Below, piece by piece: positions 1-11,013 of a stretch of 64,000 nt of DNA (the stretch's first letter is position 1; every line of letters starts with the position of its first letter). Position numbers and translations under genes: made by a program. Source of the DNA: Patiria miniata (taxonomy: Eukaryota; Echinodermata; Asteroidea; Valvatida; Asterinidae); assembly GCF_015706575.1 (NCBI RefSeq), contig NW_024037076.1:1550001-1614000 (forward strand), read 5' to 3'. The notes below the pieces were generated by a model. It searched no databases. It was not told the DNA's origin and was given only the letters and a program-made list of their open reading frames with translations.

Positions 1-67
1 ACAGACCTGCTGTTGCGTCTGTATCATCTCTCGCTGCTGTGTCTCTGTCAACTGCTGCTGTTGCTGT

Positions 68-108
<41 letters not shown>

Positions 109-270
109 TTGCTCCTGCTGGTGTTGACGCTGTTTTTGCTGTTGTCGTTTCAGCTTGTGCTGCTGCAACTGCTGTTCGATCATGGCCTGCCGCTGACAGA
201 TGCGGAGCTGTTGCTCCTCCAGTTGCTGCTGCAAGCGTTTCAGTTGCTGCTGCTGGTCCCGCAGCTGTGG
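1..270 (-). CDS. Poly-Gln exon of the unrecognised gene (truncated by window edge)
   Basis: The exon follows an AAATCCCAG acceptor and is phase 0. It begins PQLRDQQQQLKRLQQQLEEQ and contains an uninterrupted run of 20 glutamines encoded by mixed CAG and CAA codons, then LTETQQREMIQ. Leu and Gln heptad-like spacing suggests a coiled coil. It reads open to the window edge, so the protein continues. Mixed codons make the tract less prone to slippage than pure CAG. Confidence 0.75.
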
Positions 271-3200
271 CTGGGATTTTTATGAGAAAGAAATAAACTT
301 TCTACTTGTGACCTGACTTTCGATATGACTAGTTCACGAGTAACAGAGGAAGAGCAGCAACAACAATGAAAAGCCCTTGTTACAATTTCGAATAGGTTGT
401 AGCTTTGCTTGAGTTTGGAAGACGATTCTTTTCTTTTGTGATTGGCTTGATTATAACTCTGATTATAACCCTTGAGAAGGCACTGGTTTGCTTGAGAAGG
501 CATTACCGCTGTCAGAGCTGGCGTCTCGATCTCGGTGGCAGGCGCGTTATCCACATCAACTCCTTCCGCGGTGCTTCCATCCGTTGCAGCCTTCTGAGCT
601 CCCGCCCGGCTGTCCCTGCTCCCACCAGTCATGGCCTCGTCCAGTTCGCTCAGGCTGGGCTGCCGTCGGGGGTTGTCCTTCCAGTATTTCTTGAGACCGT
701 GGGCCGGGGGTTCCCGGTCTCCGCCGGTGGCCCGCATCTGGGCCGCCACGCTCTGGATGGTGCTCAGACTGCAGCCGGTGACCAGGGTGATGAAGTAGGC
801 GCAATTGGAAACCTTGCCTGTTCAACGGGTGAGAAGAAGATAACAAAACTGCCAATACATAAAATTGCGAAATTTTGTCTCTTTATCGGTATTTCAAGAC
901 ATTCTTAGTCTGTGACTGAGGCTTCTTGATGCTTACCGGAGGCAAGATCACTCCCTCGAGACCATGGGTCAGTTTCAATGATCTACTTCTCTCATCTCGG
1001 CTTTTAACAACTCACCTGATTGTCAGTGGGAGCTGAGTCACTTACCTGAAGGAGTCAACATCTCAGTGTGTACTTTCCCGGTCTCTGCCGTAAAAACTCA
1101 CAGGATATTCACTGAGAGCTCAGTCACTCACATGAAGGAGTTAACATCTCAGTGAGTACTTTCCCTATCTCTGCTGCAAAAAACTCGCAGGATATTCACC
1201 GACAGCTCAGTTACTCACCAGGAGTCAAACTCTGTGAGTACTTTCCCTGTGTCTGCTGTAAAAACTCACAGGATATTCACCAAGAGCTCAGTTACTCACC
1301 TGAAGGGGTCAACATCTCAGCAAGTACTTTCCTGGCCTCTGCCTGGCCCATGTTGGCCCTCTCCCGCCATGTTTTGAGAAGAACACCATGACTTCGTGCC
1401 ATCTAAAAAGATGACCAAAAAACTTTCCTTTCATTTCTTCCCTACACGTGCTTGACTCATTAGTGAACTATATTGCAACCAGAAAGGTTTTTGGATGCAG
1501 GTGCTTATTCAGGTGACGGCACATTTGCCATTGAAAGGACCTACACAGGTGTGGTGTCAAAAGGACCTACAAAGGTGCTTTGTGGAAGGACCAACACTGC
1601 AGTGTAAGGACCTACACATGTGCTTAGTAGGTTAGTGACAATTCAGGCGTCTGCACTACGATCGTGGGTAACAGACACAGACTGAAAGCATGCTTATGGA
1701 AAAGTGGCTTACGTATGTAATTTTTTCAAACAAACTCTCAGATAACAATGAGCATACAATGCTGGAAAAATTTTGCCCGTAGTGTGCAAACCTATGAAAT
1801 TGAAAATCATGTGAGCTCCCAACAATCACGAAAAAGTTGACTGTAAAGTCTGACCATTGAACACTCGGCCTCGCAGCATTTGATGTCCGGTATATCGGTA
1901 ATCTCCTTGAGAAGCCCGAGAGCCATCTTGCCCTTGGTGCGTTCGATCCTCTCCCTCCGATTGGGCTCCGTCTTGAGCTTCTTGTGCAGGAAGTTGTTGG
2001 AGTAGCTCAGGATGCGCTGGCAGGCCCGCTCGCAGAACTTGAGGCTGTTGCGTAGGTACTGGCGGTTGGTCAGGACGAACTCTTCAAACTCCTTGGAGCG
2101 CTTCTGTCCGTTGCCCAGGCCCACTTTTCTGAATCTGATGGGGGATTTTAGGAAACGGAGGAATGGAGTGATTGTTGGGGAAGAGTGCAGAATTTAACTA
2201 GCGGTAACTCCCGATCGACTCCCGATGTACCCCTAAAATCTCGTAAAACTTTGAGGTAAACCTGAGCGCCTGGTTAATTTGCATTCAACCCGTATTGACC
2301 ATGTCACATCTGTTAACAAAAATTGGATGGTGTGGTCACGTAATGCCCAACAAACTATTCCATTCATTATTGCATAAATTTATCTCTTGTAATATTGGTG
2401 GTTTAAAAGTGTTGACTTTTACTGTTTTATGTGGACAAAACAACATGAGAAATATACTTATACTTAGGTGTTTGTTTTGCATTTCAGTTGCCTGTCAGCA
2501 TGACATCACAGAAATATGACATACTTCACCCCTCGAATGAAGAAAATATTCTTTGAGAGAGTGCAAGTTGACCTCAAAAACCAGCGAGATTTTACAAGAA
2601 TACAGCACATCCGGGCACGATGTATAGGATCTACAACGTGTGTCACGTCCTGTTTTTCACATTCAGTTTGTGTCCTGACTGGGCCCATCCAATCAAAGGC
2701 AATAAATGAGTACTTCCAAAGAAAAGAACGCATTACAATTTAAAACATATTTTCAAAATAAACTATTGACCTCAACGTCCATTCAATCGATCACGCAGGT
2801 AACACTTGGGTAAATTCAAACATGGGGTCTGTGACTAAACTAGTCAGTGTTGGTACCAAGACGCTCAAATAAAAGTGAACGTGGACTGGGGAGACCTGCA
2901 TGCTCTACTTCTTCTTGCAAATAATCTTCAGCTTTTCAAATCTTTCAGACATTCTACTGACTTTTTGCCTTTGTTGATCAGTTCTTCAACATTGTAGGAC
3001 TTCTTGTCTTTGAGCTTCTTGGCGTCTTTGATCATCTTGAGGAGTTTGCTGGCGCGATCTCGCGACTCCTCCATACTGCCTGGAAATCAGCCAAATAAAT
3101 AATGGACAAAAATATACATCAACCTACAAATCCAGTGTCTTAATCATCACAAGCCTGGTCAAAAGTAAATCATAAGGCTATTCCCAGGTCCAGTCGCAAG

Positions 3201-6200
3201 CAACACGGCACGAACAATTACAAAGGAATGCCTTTGTCAGAGTTCTTTTGAGTAGCTTGTGAGTTGACGTGAGATTGGAAGATTTGTGATGGACTTGTGA
3301 GGACTTGTACTTGTGAGGACTTGTGAGGTCTTGTAAGGAGTTGCGAGGACCTTTGTTGACTTGTGAAGACATGTAAGGACTTGTGATGGGCTTGTGAGGA
3401 CTTGTCATGGACCTCTGAGGAGCTGTGAGGACCTCTGTGGACTTGTGAGAACTTGTGAGGACCTACGGGGACTTGAAAGGACATATGAAGACCTGTAAGG
3501 TCTTGCGAGGTCTTGTGAGGTCTTGTGATGGACCTCTGAGGAGTTGTGAGGACCTTTGTGGACTTATGAGGACTTTTGAGGACTTGTGGTGTCTTATGAG
3601 GTTTTTGAAGGACCTGACTACAGCAATGAACAAAACCCTTTACAAACAAAAAATAGGTATGGCTTGAGTAAAATTTTGGTCAAAATTGTACACGTATGCG
3701 AAAATTACACAGCTGAGATTTTATTCATACCTTCAGCAATGATGTATCTCTGCATGCAACCACAGGGCTTGGAGGATATGTGCAGGCAGGCAAGTCGGTC
3801 GGCTACAAAAAAACAAAGACATCCACAGAAATTGGATCAAGTAGAAATCTCCTAAGCATACTGGAAGGAGTCGCACAATGGTCGCTCAGCCTAGCAGTAC
3901 ATATACCATGGAGCGCCATGGTCCAATGGTTATGTGCAATGATATGTGGGTTACAACCCTGACGAGGAACACGGTGATTGTGTCCTTGGGCAAGACACTT
4001 TACTACAATTGCCTCTCCCCACCCAGGGGTACAAATGGCTAGAGACCTGGGGCCAATTTCATAGAGCTGCTTAAGCAGAAAATTTGCTTAAGCACAAAAA
4101 CGTCTTGCTTAATAAAATCAGGTTACCGGCCAAAACTCCATGCAATTGTTATGCTAAGTAAACAACAGCTAAATACCAGTCACAAGCAATGTACATCACA
4201 TGGAGATTGGGCCGGTAACCTAATTTTACTAAGCAATGTTTTTCGTGCTTAAGCAAAATTTCTGCTTAAGCAGCTCTATGAAATTGGGCCCAGCTGGAGC
4301 CAATTTCACGGCGCTGCTAAGCACACAAATTTGCTTAACACAACAAAACTCTGGCTTATAAAAGCAGGTTACCAGCCAAAACTCACTGTGATTTTCATGC
4401 TAAGCACACAAAAACTGAATACTAATCACAAGCAATAAACATCACCTGGAGTTTTGGCTGGTTACCTGTTTTATAAGCCAGACCTTTTTTTGTGCTAAGC
4501 AAATTTTGGTGCTTAGCAGCGCCATGAAATTGGGCCCAGTTTGCACTGATCTTGAGCTGCTGCAGAAAAGTGGTCTGGTGGCCTGATGAACAGGGGTAAT
4601 ATTGTGAAGTGCTTTGAGATTCTGGTATAATGTGCTGTAAGCACCACATTTTATTAACATTATTGGATCAAAAGTCTTATCTAAACTAGCTGTTACAACA
4701 TAAACTGGTGGTCTGGTGCAGTTTTTTTCTACGTACCATCAGGATCTTTCAGGCCTACGACGAGTGAAGAGGCAAAACGTTTGGCTTCTTCCTGGTACTT
4801 CAACTTGTCTTGTTCAGTGGCCTTGGGCACTTTGTATCGTTCTTGGTTCTTCTCCGATCGGTCGAACCTGATACCTGGATAAACACAGAGGGAAAAGTCT
4901 CAAAGTCTCAACTGTTAAATTTCCATTAAAAAGTGACAATATTCTCAACCAATATGACAATATTCTCCAGTTGGATTTAATATTGTCCTGTTATTGGAAC
5001 AATGATATGGTCTTTAAAAGGTCTGAAGAAGGTCAGTGAAATTTTAACTCTGAAATTTGTTTTAACCTGCTAATGAAAACTAGCGAAGATACAGTCGAAT
5101 CTCGTTAGTACAAACTCTGTTAATACAAAATTCTGGTTATAACAAACATAAAGCCTTAGTCCCGACTGTGCATTTATGTGCACAATGAATGGGACTGATG
5201 TTCCTCTTAATACAAAATTCTGATATAACAAACAATTTGGCTAGGTCCGAACGAGTTTGTATTAAGGAGACTCAACTGTATTAGTATTAATCCACAAACT
5301 TTTTCTCTAGGGTAGTTACCTGACTTATTTTGTCTCTGAAAATTGGAAGGAGGTGTTCGGTGGTGGTTGGGGGGGGGGGGGACCTACCGCATGCATTGCA
5401 GAGAGTCAAGCGTTTCTTGGTCTCGGGGTCAATCTTGTAGCGTATCCCAAAAACTCTCTTTCTCTTGGGAGTGGCCGTGTTTCCCTTGCTGGTGAGCGAT
5501 CGGCCAGGCTTGACGATGTAGTTGGAGCCACACTTATCACAGCAGAAAGGAGTACCATCTTCAAAAAAGACAAAACAAAATCGATCAAAGAAAGAGGCAA
5601 ATGAGGCTTTGTGACGTCATAGGTATAAGGTACAGTGGAATGGAGGGGGAGGGGAGGGGGGGGGGTGGGGTGGGGGAGGGGGAGGGGTGGTAATGGGGGT
5701 TGAATAAAGTGCAACGAGTGTCATTGCATCATGGTCAGGTACCTTCACCCCAAGATCTTGACAACAATTCTGCAGATTGTGGGTTCCAGACCAGCCTGTG
5801 GGGTTCTAGTACGCATGTCCATGGGCAAGCCACTTTACCACAATACTGCTTTAGCCCACTCTAATGTACATCGGTACCTAGGGCAGGTAGTGCTAAAATC
5901 GGGGAGCCAAATCATCTTAGGAATATTTTCATGGTGTGATTTTTTTTTACCTTGGTTGACGTCTGGTTGTCCTGGTTTTCTGGGTGCGTGGGTTGCCGTC
6001 GTGACACGCTTTGTTTGAGTACCCAGAACCTCATGAACGAAATGCTTGGACGGCTTTTTGGTGCGGCAGCTTCGTCGTGTTTGGGACACCTGTTTCGAAG
6101 AAGGTAAAAGCTTAAATGATTTCTTCAAAACACCCGAGGTTAACATATCAACCTATCTGGTCTTTACTTTCCAGGTATGAAAATAGTTTCCTATATCACA

Positions 6201-7879
6201 CCTCTATGATATAATATCAAGTTATATAGTCAATTAGACCCATTAGGCTCCGCCCACCGCGCATATTCATGCAAGTACACAAAATACTGGCTGTGATTGG
6301 CCAAATTATAGGGTGGAACCATGGGCATTGCTATAGGGGGGTCGGGGGCATGCATCCCATTAATTTGTTGTTTTTGTCAGCAAAAATTGTCTCCAGCAAA
6401 ATCGTGTCTTCCAGCATTAGGCCTATATCATAATATGGTATATCAATAGCCCCATCTTTTGTCTGAAAGTGTCCATTCGTATCTACTTTAAACAGGGTGG
6501 CGAATTGTCTGATGAATCTCCCCCCCCCCCCCCAAAGAAAAAAAATCCTGGCTACAGGGGTGTGAATGACCACTGATAAAAATAGCTGAAAAAGGTGTAA
6601 AAAAAGCTGAACTTTGGAAATCTCTTATACTTTTGTACACAGCAAGTGAGGGAAAAAGGCTGAAATCCAAAACAGAAAAAGCTGAAATCAGCTTTAAAAG
6701 CTGAGATTTCACACTCCTGTGGCTACCTTCCGGAACAGCATGGTCAGTCTGCAATATTTTTGGTAACACCCCTCTCATTCAAATTGGTCTGGCGACACCC
6801 GTGGGCGGAGTTAGTGTTGTGGGTTTACCTGCAAGTCTGATGAGCTGCTTTCCTTGCATTGTTCGTCGTTGCTTGCTGAGGATTCTGTGCTCGTTTGTTC
6901 TGCATTTTCTGATGTAGCCACGGTCTGACCTGCATTCTTATCTGACGTGACAAATCGTATCACTTGCTAAAATATTACTTAGGCCTACTTATCAAAATAT
7001 TAATTCGCCCTTAGCTTCCCTACTGCAATCTTTGAAATTTAATAGGGCCCCACATTGAAAATACGTCCCTACATGCTCAGTTACAGTTGCATGATGGGAC
7101 ATATTTTCATTGTGGTTCCCCCTAAAATTTCAAAGATGGCGGTATCCACGAAATCTGATTATGAAATCTGATTAACACTATCGAAGGAAGAAGGTTTATC
7201 TTTTAAAAACAAGGGGGATCAACTAAGTCTCAAAATGCATGACCAATAGTTAATTTTAAAAAGCTTGTTATACCAGGTTGTGACAGCCCCCCCCCCCCTC
7301 CCCTGCAGAAAAAAGGTACAATATCGGGGACTATAGGGCCTAAATAATCACAATAGGGATAATTGAATCATGGAGGAATTCCTTCCTCCATTATTGAATC
7401 AAATTTAAATTATTTTTACATGCAAAAAAAAAAATTGTTAATGATGTACTTAAAATTCCTTTATAATCATGATAATTGTCACAAGAATTCAGCACTGTTT
7501 CATTTATTTATGAAAAAAAATAAAGAATACATCACTGCTAAAAAATAGGCCTAACAAAATTTCACTGAAATTTTGTGAAAAGGGCCCAAACATAAACGCG
7601 CTCAGCCCGTAGGCCAAAAGTTTTCAACATCATTTGACAAGCAAGGTATGGAGAATTGTGCGTTCATCACAACCGAGCTCGATTCAGCGCGCACATACCA
7701 CCAGCATTCCTTCCCATTCGGTTGGTTCTACCTCCTCGAACTTTCATCGATTTTCTCCCACGACCTGCGGTTGAACACTTCGCTGATTTTTCCGAGGCGT
7801 CTGTTGGCTCAGTAAGTAGTAATTCTTCATTTTCACCGGAATCGCCAGGCGAACAAAAGAGCTCCATCGCGGTCGCCAT
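1..7879 (-). CDS. Unrecognised nuclear-type protein: Cys-rich zinc-knuckle and poly-Gln (partial, 3' end off window)
   Basis: I do not recognise this gene. Nine coding exons join with matching phases: 7699-7879, 6829-6941, 5951-6089, 5388-5558, 4737-4874, 2962-3079, 1855-2128, 507-812 and <1-270, giving at least 570 residues. The start is the first ATG of the upstream exon, in an AAAATGGCG context. In order the sequence shows: an acidic then basic N-terminus (1-60); a Ser-rich segment (61-98); a basic segment with the motif SCRTKKPSKHF (99-144); a Cys-rich exon with CCDKC and CNAC about 45 residues apart (145-201), which looks like a two-CxxC zinc site; lysine-rich helices (203-378); a short CCEAEC cluster near 370; a segment containing GLKKYWKDNPRRQPS; then a Gln-rich coiled region. 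Nuclear location and nucleic-acid or chromatin binding are inferred from composition only. The start lies 1.3 kb from the divergent ZZZ3 start, so the two may share a promoter region. Confidence 0.7.
813..1854 (-). repeat. Intron with about four tandem ~87 bp units (1015-1345)
   Basis: Between exons 8 and 7 of the unrecognised gene. Four diverged copies of a unit carrying AGCTCAGTTACTCACCTGAA, CAACATCTCAGTGAGTACTTT and CTCACAGGATATTCAC lie head to tail. The rest of the intron (1346-1854) has short CCTACA-type repeats near 1540-1620 and nothing else I can identify. Confidence 0.7.
2129..2961. other. Intron, no recognisable feature
   Basis: AT-rich intron between exons 7 and 6 of the unrecognised gene. 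I see no repeat family, coding similarity or structured RNA in it. The short open frames at 2506-2743 on both strands are uninformative. Confidence 0.5.
3240..3620. repeat. Degenerate GGACTTGTGA minisatellite
   Basis: About 380 bp of diverged 10-11 bp units around GGACTTGTGA, with variants such as AGGACCTCTGTGG. It lies in intron 5 of the unrecognised gene. The motif recurs in two introns of the neighbouring ZZZ3 gene (19800-20060 and 20400-21050). Confidence 0.85.
3878..4655 (+). mobile_element. tRNA-derived SINE (family A), split by two MITEs
   Basis: The left part (3890-4050) has a tRNA-like head (GGTCCAATGGTTA, degenerate B box) and the family body (TTGGGCAAGACACTTTACTA, CCTCTCCCCACCCAGG). 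The right part (4538-4655) has CCTGATGAACAGGGGTAAT, the AAGTGCTTTGAG motif and a TTATTAACATTATT tail. The 4051-4537 segment between them is two foldback MITEs, so the SINE is older than they are. Other family A copies in the window are at 5735, 17790, 34627, 36735 and 48436. Confidence 0.8.
4051..4537. mobile_element. Two tandem related foldback MITEs (4051-4290 and 4296-4537)
   Basis: Each is about 240 bp with long imperfect inverted arms. The outer arm reads GGGCCCAATTTCATAGAGCTG, then CTTAAGCA-rich sequence, then CAGGTTACCGGCC. The copies differ at many sites, so they are related but separate insertions or an old duplication. A fragment of the same family ends at GGGCCC near 35960, and a diverged one lies near 32200-32370. 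Confidence 0.8.
5090..5280. mobile_element. pogo/Tigger-like MITE
   Basis: It starts TACAGTCGAATCTCGTTAG and ends GGAGACTCAACTGTA, with TA at both ends, and its interior repeats TACAAA and ATAACAAAC motifs. TA-flanked CAGT(C/T)GA termini are typical of pogo/Tigger-like elements. At 191 bp it has no coding capacity. It lies in intron 4 of the unrecognised gene. Confidence 0.7.
5388..5558 (-). CDS. Zinc-knuckle exon of the unrecognised gene
   Basis: It lies between a TTTTTTGAAG acceptor and a GTAGGT donor. The 57-codon exon reads DGTPFCCDKCGSNYIVKPGR, a basic linker with PKRKRVFG (NLS-like), then RYKIDPETKKRLTLCNAC. The CxxC pairs resemble a GATA-like or treble-clef finger, but the WRR-type signature of GATA fingers is missing. 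Zinc binding is inference. Confidence 0.65.
5559..5950. repeat. G-rich low complexity (5640-5695) and SINE family A fragment (5735-5895)
   Basis: A GGGGAGG-type simple repeat is followed by a piece of SINE A with TTGTGGGTTCCAGACCAGCC (B-box region) and CCATGGGCAAGCCACTTTACC. The SINE body is cut short after the GGTACC motif. A second poly-G run sits at 5369-5381, next to the exon 4 donor. Confidence 0.6.
6090..6828. other. Intron 2 of the unrecognised gene; poly-C run, otherwise unassigned
   Basis: It holds a 15-base C run near 6519 next to AAAGAAAAAAAATCC. A short inverted pair, CTCCGCCCAC near 6248 and GTGGGCGGAG near 6801, may mark the ends of a decayed element. Nothing else is identifiable. 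Confidence 0.4.
7024..7140. mobile_element. Short foldback MITE
   Basis: The arms TGCAATCTTTGAAATTTAAT and CTAAAATTTCAAAGATGGCG pair imperfectly, as do CCACATTGAAAATACGTCC and GGACATATTTTCATTGTGG. The loop is about 25 bp. The rest of the 6942-7698 intron is AT-rich with a C run near 7289 and no gene. Confidence 0.7.
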
Positions 7880-9187
7880 TTTTGTCTTCTCCTTTTTCGA
7901 CCGAAAATTACTGAATATTCATTATCATGAATATTTATTTCCTTATTTATTACCCATCGACTACTACATTTAGTGATTTAGTAAAAAAGTGTCCATATTC
8001 TGTTCCAATAACATTATATCCTCCAATAATAAGGAATATATTCACTAAATCATGTTTTAAAATAGCAATAAATTTCAGATCATTTTGAAATTTCCTTTTT
8101 TATTCCTTTATTTCTCTTTCATAATTCATTGATTTCTTTACGAATACGATAAGCACCCCCACTCGTAAATGTGTTGTATTCCAAGATGGCAGCCTCCATG
8201 TGTGGCGAAAGGAAAAGACTCGACCTCAAAAATCAATAAAATCACCAAAATTCTGGCACATTTTGGTGATGTGTAAGTGAACTTGCTACTTTTGATGAAT
8301 TTTTGTGCGGCGATGACTGCATATATACTTCGTAGATTCGCAGAAAGGCACATTTAAAGTCAAATTTGTGTCGAAGTTATTTCCATACATTATCATCATG
8401 TACAAAAAGGATACATGCTTTTGAGATCGGATGTAAGACAGACGTTGAGGGCGCTTTGTAATTCATTCGTATTGACTTTTTTTTTTTAATTCTGATTAAA
8501 CTGCAAATAGGGTCTGATAATGTTTTTCACTGCTGTCACTGTATGAGGATGTTGGGTGTCTTTTTTGTCTTTTTTTTTGTTTTTTAAAATTTGCCACTAT
8601 TTTTGAATAAAAAAAGGAGCAATGTGTGTCACTTGACATGCTTGAAATACATTTCAACTTCAAGAGGTATATAAAATTATAATAGGCCTACATGTACATG
8701 CTGATCTTGACAGTTTATAAGCCAATTCTACATTTCACTCGCGCATGTGCACATTCCTTATGAACAATGCAATTTTTTAGATAAAACAAAACATGTCACG
8801 TGGTCCTAGTCCAATAATATAGCAAGCTTGCAGCATCGATGTTGGTTTGTTAAATCTAAATTTGTGTCCCACAATTCATTGCTCACACGAGATGTTGAAT
8901 TCGCTTCGTCACATCACATTCAATGTGATTTTCTCTTTAGTCCATGAAGAAGTACATGTATTATAATAATAATAATAATAATAAGACACAATTAAAAAAA
9001 AAAGGAGTTCTATACATTTTGTAGCTACCCAGTAACTTGGTCTAGAAGTCAATTTTTTTGTCTCCGGATTTATCCCTGCATTTATTTCTTTTTGCAGGTT
9101 AAAAGATGAAGCTAGGAGTTGAACAGCAAATGATAAGGTGAACATCAAGACTCTTATCTTGAGCTGGAGACACACGATCTAGTCATC
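7880..9187. promoter_or_regulatory. Divergent intergenic region between the unrecognised gene and ZZZ3
   Basis: The two start codons point outward from this 1.3 kb segment, so both promoters should lie here. A YY1-like CCAAGATGGCAGCC sits at 8180-8193. A strong donor-like GTAAGT at 8273 and a TTTCTTTTTGCAG acceptor ending at 9098 could bound a 5'UTR intron of ZZZ3. A short ATA microsatellite lies at 8961-8984. No TATA box is convincing. Transcript starts cannot be fixed from sequence alone. Confidence 0.5.
9106..9141 (+). other. Possible 11-codon upstream ORF in the ZZZ3 leader
   Basis: If the acceptor at 9098 is used, the leader of the first coding exon contains ATG at 9106 with an 11-codon frame (MKLGVEQQMIR) that ends before the main ATG at 9188. 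Such a frame could lower main-frame initiation. There is no direct support that it is translated. Confidence 0.3.
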
Positions 9188-11013
9188 ATGAGCATGCGAC
9201 GGCAGTCCAGAGTATCCAGTCATGCATCCCTCCCAGAGCACAAATCAGAAGCGGCTTCCAACGAGAGGTCTACACGATCCCGCACTTCCTCAGAAGACCT
9301 GGTGGTCCTGGAGCTGCCCAAAATAGTCCGCACGAAACGGTCAGGTCACCAGAGGTCAGGGGTCGAAGTTCAACATGACCCTGTCAAAAACGGCAAGGCA
9401 GGCCTCGAAGGAGAGGTATCAAGACGTGGTTTACGAAGCACTGAGCATTCTGTGTCGAAAAATGTAGACGCATCAGTTACTGTTGACTGTCAAAGTAGTG
9501 GCGGTGGTGATGCGAAGGTCTTGGGACGTACAAGGAGAAGGTCTGGAAGGGTCACTAATGCTCCAGAAGAGGCTGAAAAAGCTGAAACTGTCCAACAGGA
9601 TGCCCTAGAAGGAGGTCGATGTTTACGGAGAAGAACTAGGTCAGGCGCATCAACAGATTGTGTTGATAATGGCCCCGCAGAAAGACCAAAGGACAATGAT
9701 CAAGACCGTTCACGTCACAGAAGCTCTGATGGTGAGGATCATAACTTGCATAAGTTGTTGCCAAACAAGACTTCTGTGAAAGATGTTAGTGCGTCGGATG
9801 TGAGGAAAGGTAGTGGGGATGTCTCATCCTCACATGAACACCATCACAAGTCGAAAGACTTGCCACAATCTACCTCAGTACACAAAGCATCCAATCCGTT
9901 GAAATCCAAGCAAATAGGATTGGGAGAAACAGTAGAGCAGGCCGGACCTGTGACTGTATCTCTAACAGGACTGCACGGCTCCTCTGAGCAACCTCGGGAG
10001 ATCAGAGACAAGGTGCCGAGACTTGACCTGCCTTCGGCACCCTCTGAAGGACCACTGTCGCGAACTAGTCAACGGAGAGCACGACAGTCTCACTTGGAAA
10101 ATAAAAACAATCTCCCGAATGACAAGCAAGAGGCATCCGAGTCAGATGCCGGGGATGCTCACCTCTTGGCTAGCAATGGTGTCAAGGGAGGCAAGACATC
10201 TCCTAGGAAAAGAACCCGTAGCGGCAGCACCAGCGTCTCTCCGAGGAAGCCAGCTGAGAGCCAGGAGGCAGTCTCTGTCGAGCCCGGCTCGCCCAAAAGG
10301 CGAAGGACAGGGTCCGTGTGCCGGGATCTCTCACAAGATTTTAATACAGCAAAGCTGACGGGCACAGAAACTACCCCTGCTCCAAGTTCACAAGCTGAAT
10401 GCAATAACAAAATACTGGCTGACCCTCAAGACTCTTCTGGAAACAAGGACACAACTCCAGGAGCAACTGTCAACGACGGCACAGACAAAGAAACTTTTAA
10501 TCTCATCCCTTTGATACCTGGCAGCACAGATACCAGACAAACTGAAGACACCTTGGTCATGGACACGGTCCTCCCTCAGCGATCCAGACGTCGGAGCGGC
10601 ACTTCCCCAAGGGGTACCCCTCAAAAACAGGCTCAGCTGGACCTGACCAAATCGCCGACTAGGAGGGGTTTAAGGTCGGGCGGGGCAATCCCAGAAGCCC
10701 CTCCAGAGGTGACCCAGAGGTCAGAGGTCACCGATAACGCCCAGAAGGACAGAGAAGCAGTCACGCCCTCAATAAGCCCTGCTGTTAGCCCAAGGAAATC
10801 ATCGGGTAAGAAGAGAGGGTCCAGCAAGAAGGACAGCACCCTTGGGAAGGGGGAGGCCAAGGAGTCGGGTGAGGAGCCCGGAGAGCAGGGTCAGGAGGCG
10901 CGTTTCAGCAGAGAGGAGGTGGACTATCAGGCAGAGGAGTGGTACGAAGACGTGGATGAGACGGAGCCGTTCTACTTTGAGTCGGATCACATGGCCATCA
11001 AAGGAAGCAAAGA
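9188..11013 (+). CDS. ZZZ3: ZZZ3 first coding exon: long disordered N-terminal region
   Basis: One 1826 bp exon encodes 608 residues. It starts at [18 protein letters not shown] and ends at a GTGAGT donor two bases into a codon. Repeated short basic motifs ([23 protein letters not shown]) recur across it, with stretches of Ser, Glu and Thr, as expected for a disordered chromatin protein. A basic cluster near residue 380 (SPKRRRTGS) is a likely nuclear localisation signal. The frame stays open 4 bases past the donor. Confidence 0.93.

Noticed and set aside
13-296. Plus-strand poly-Leu and poly-Val/Ala frames
   Set aside because: Antisense and shifted readings of the minus-strand CAG/CAA poly-Gln exon.
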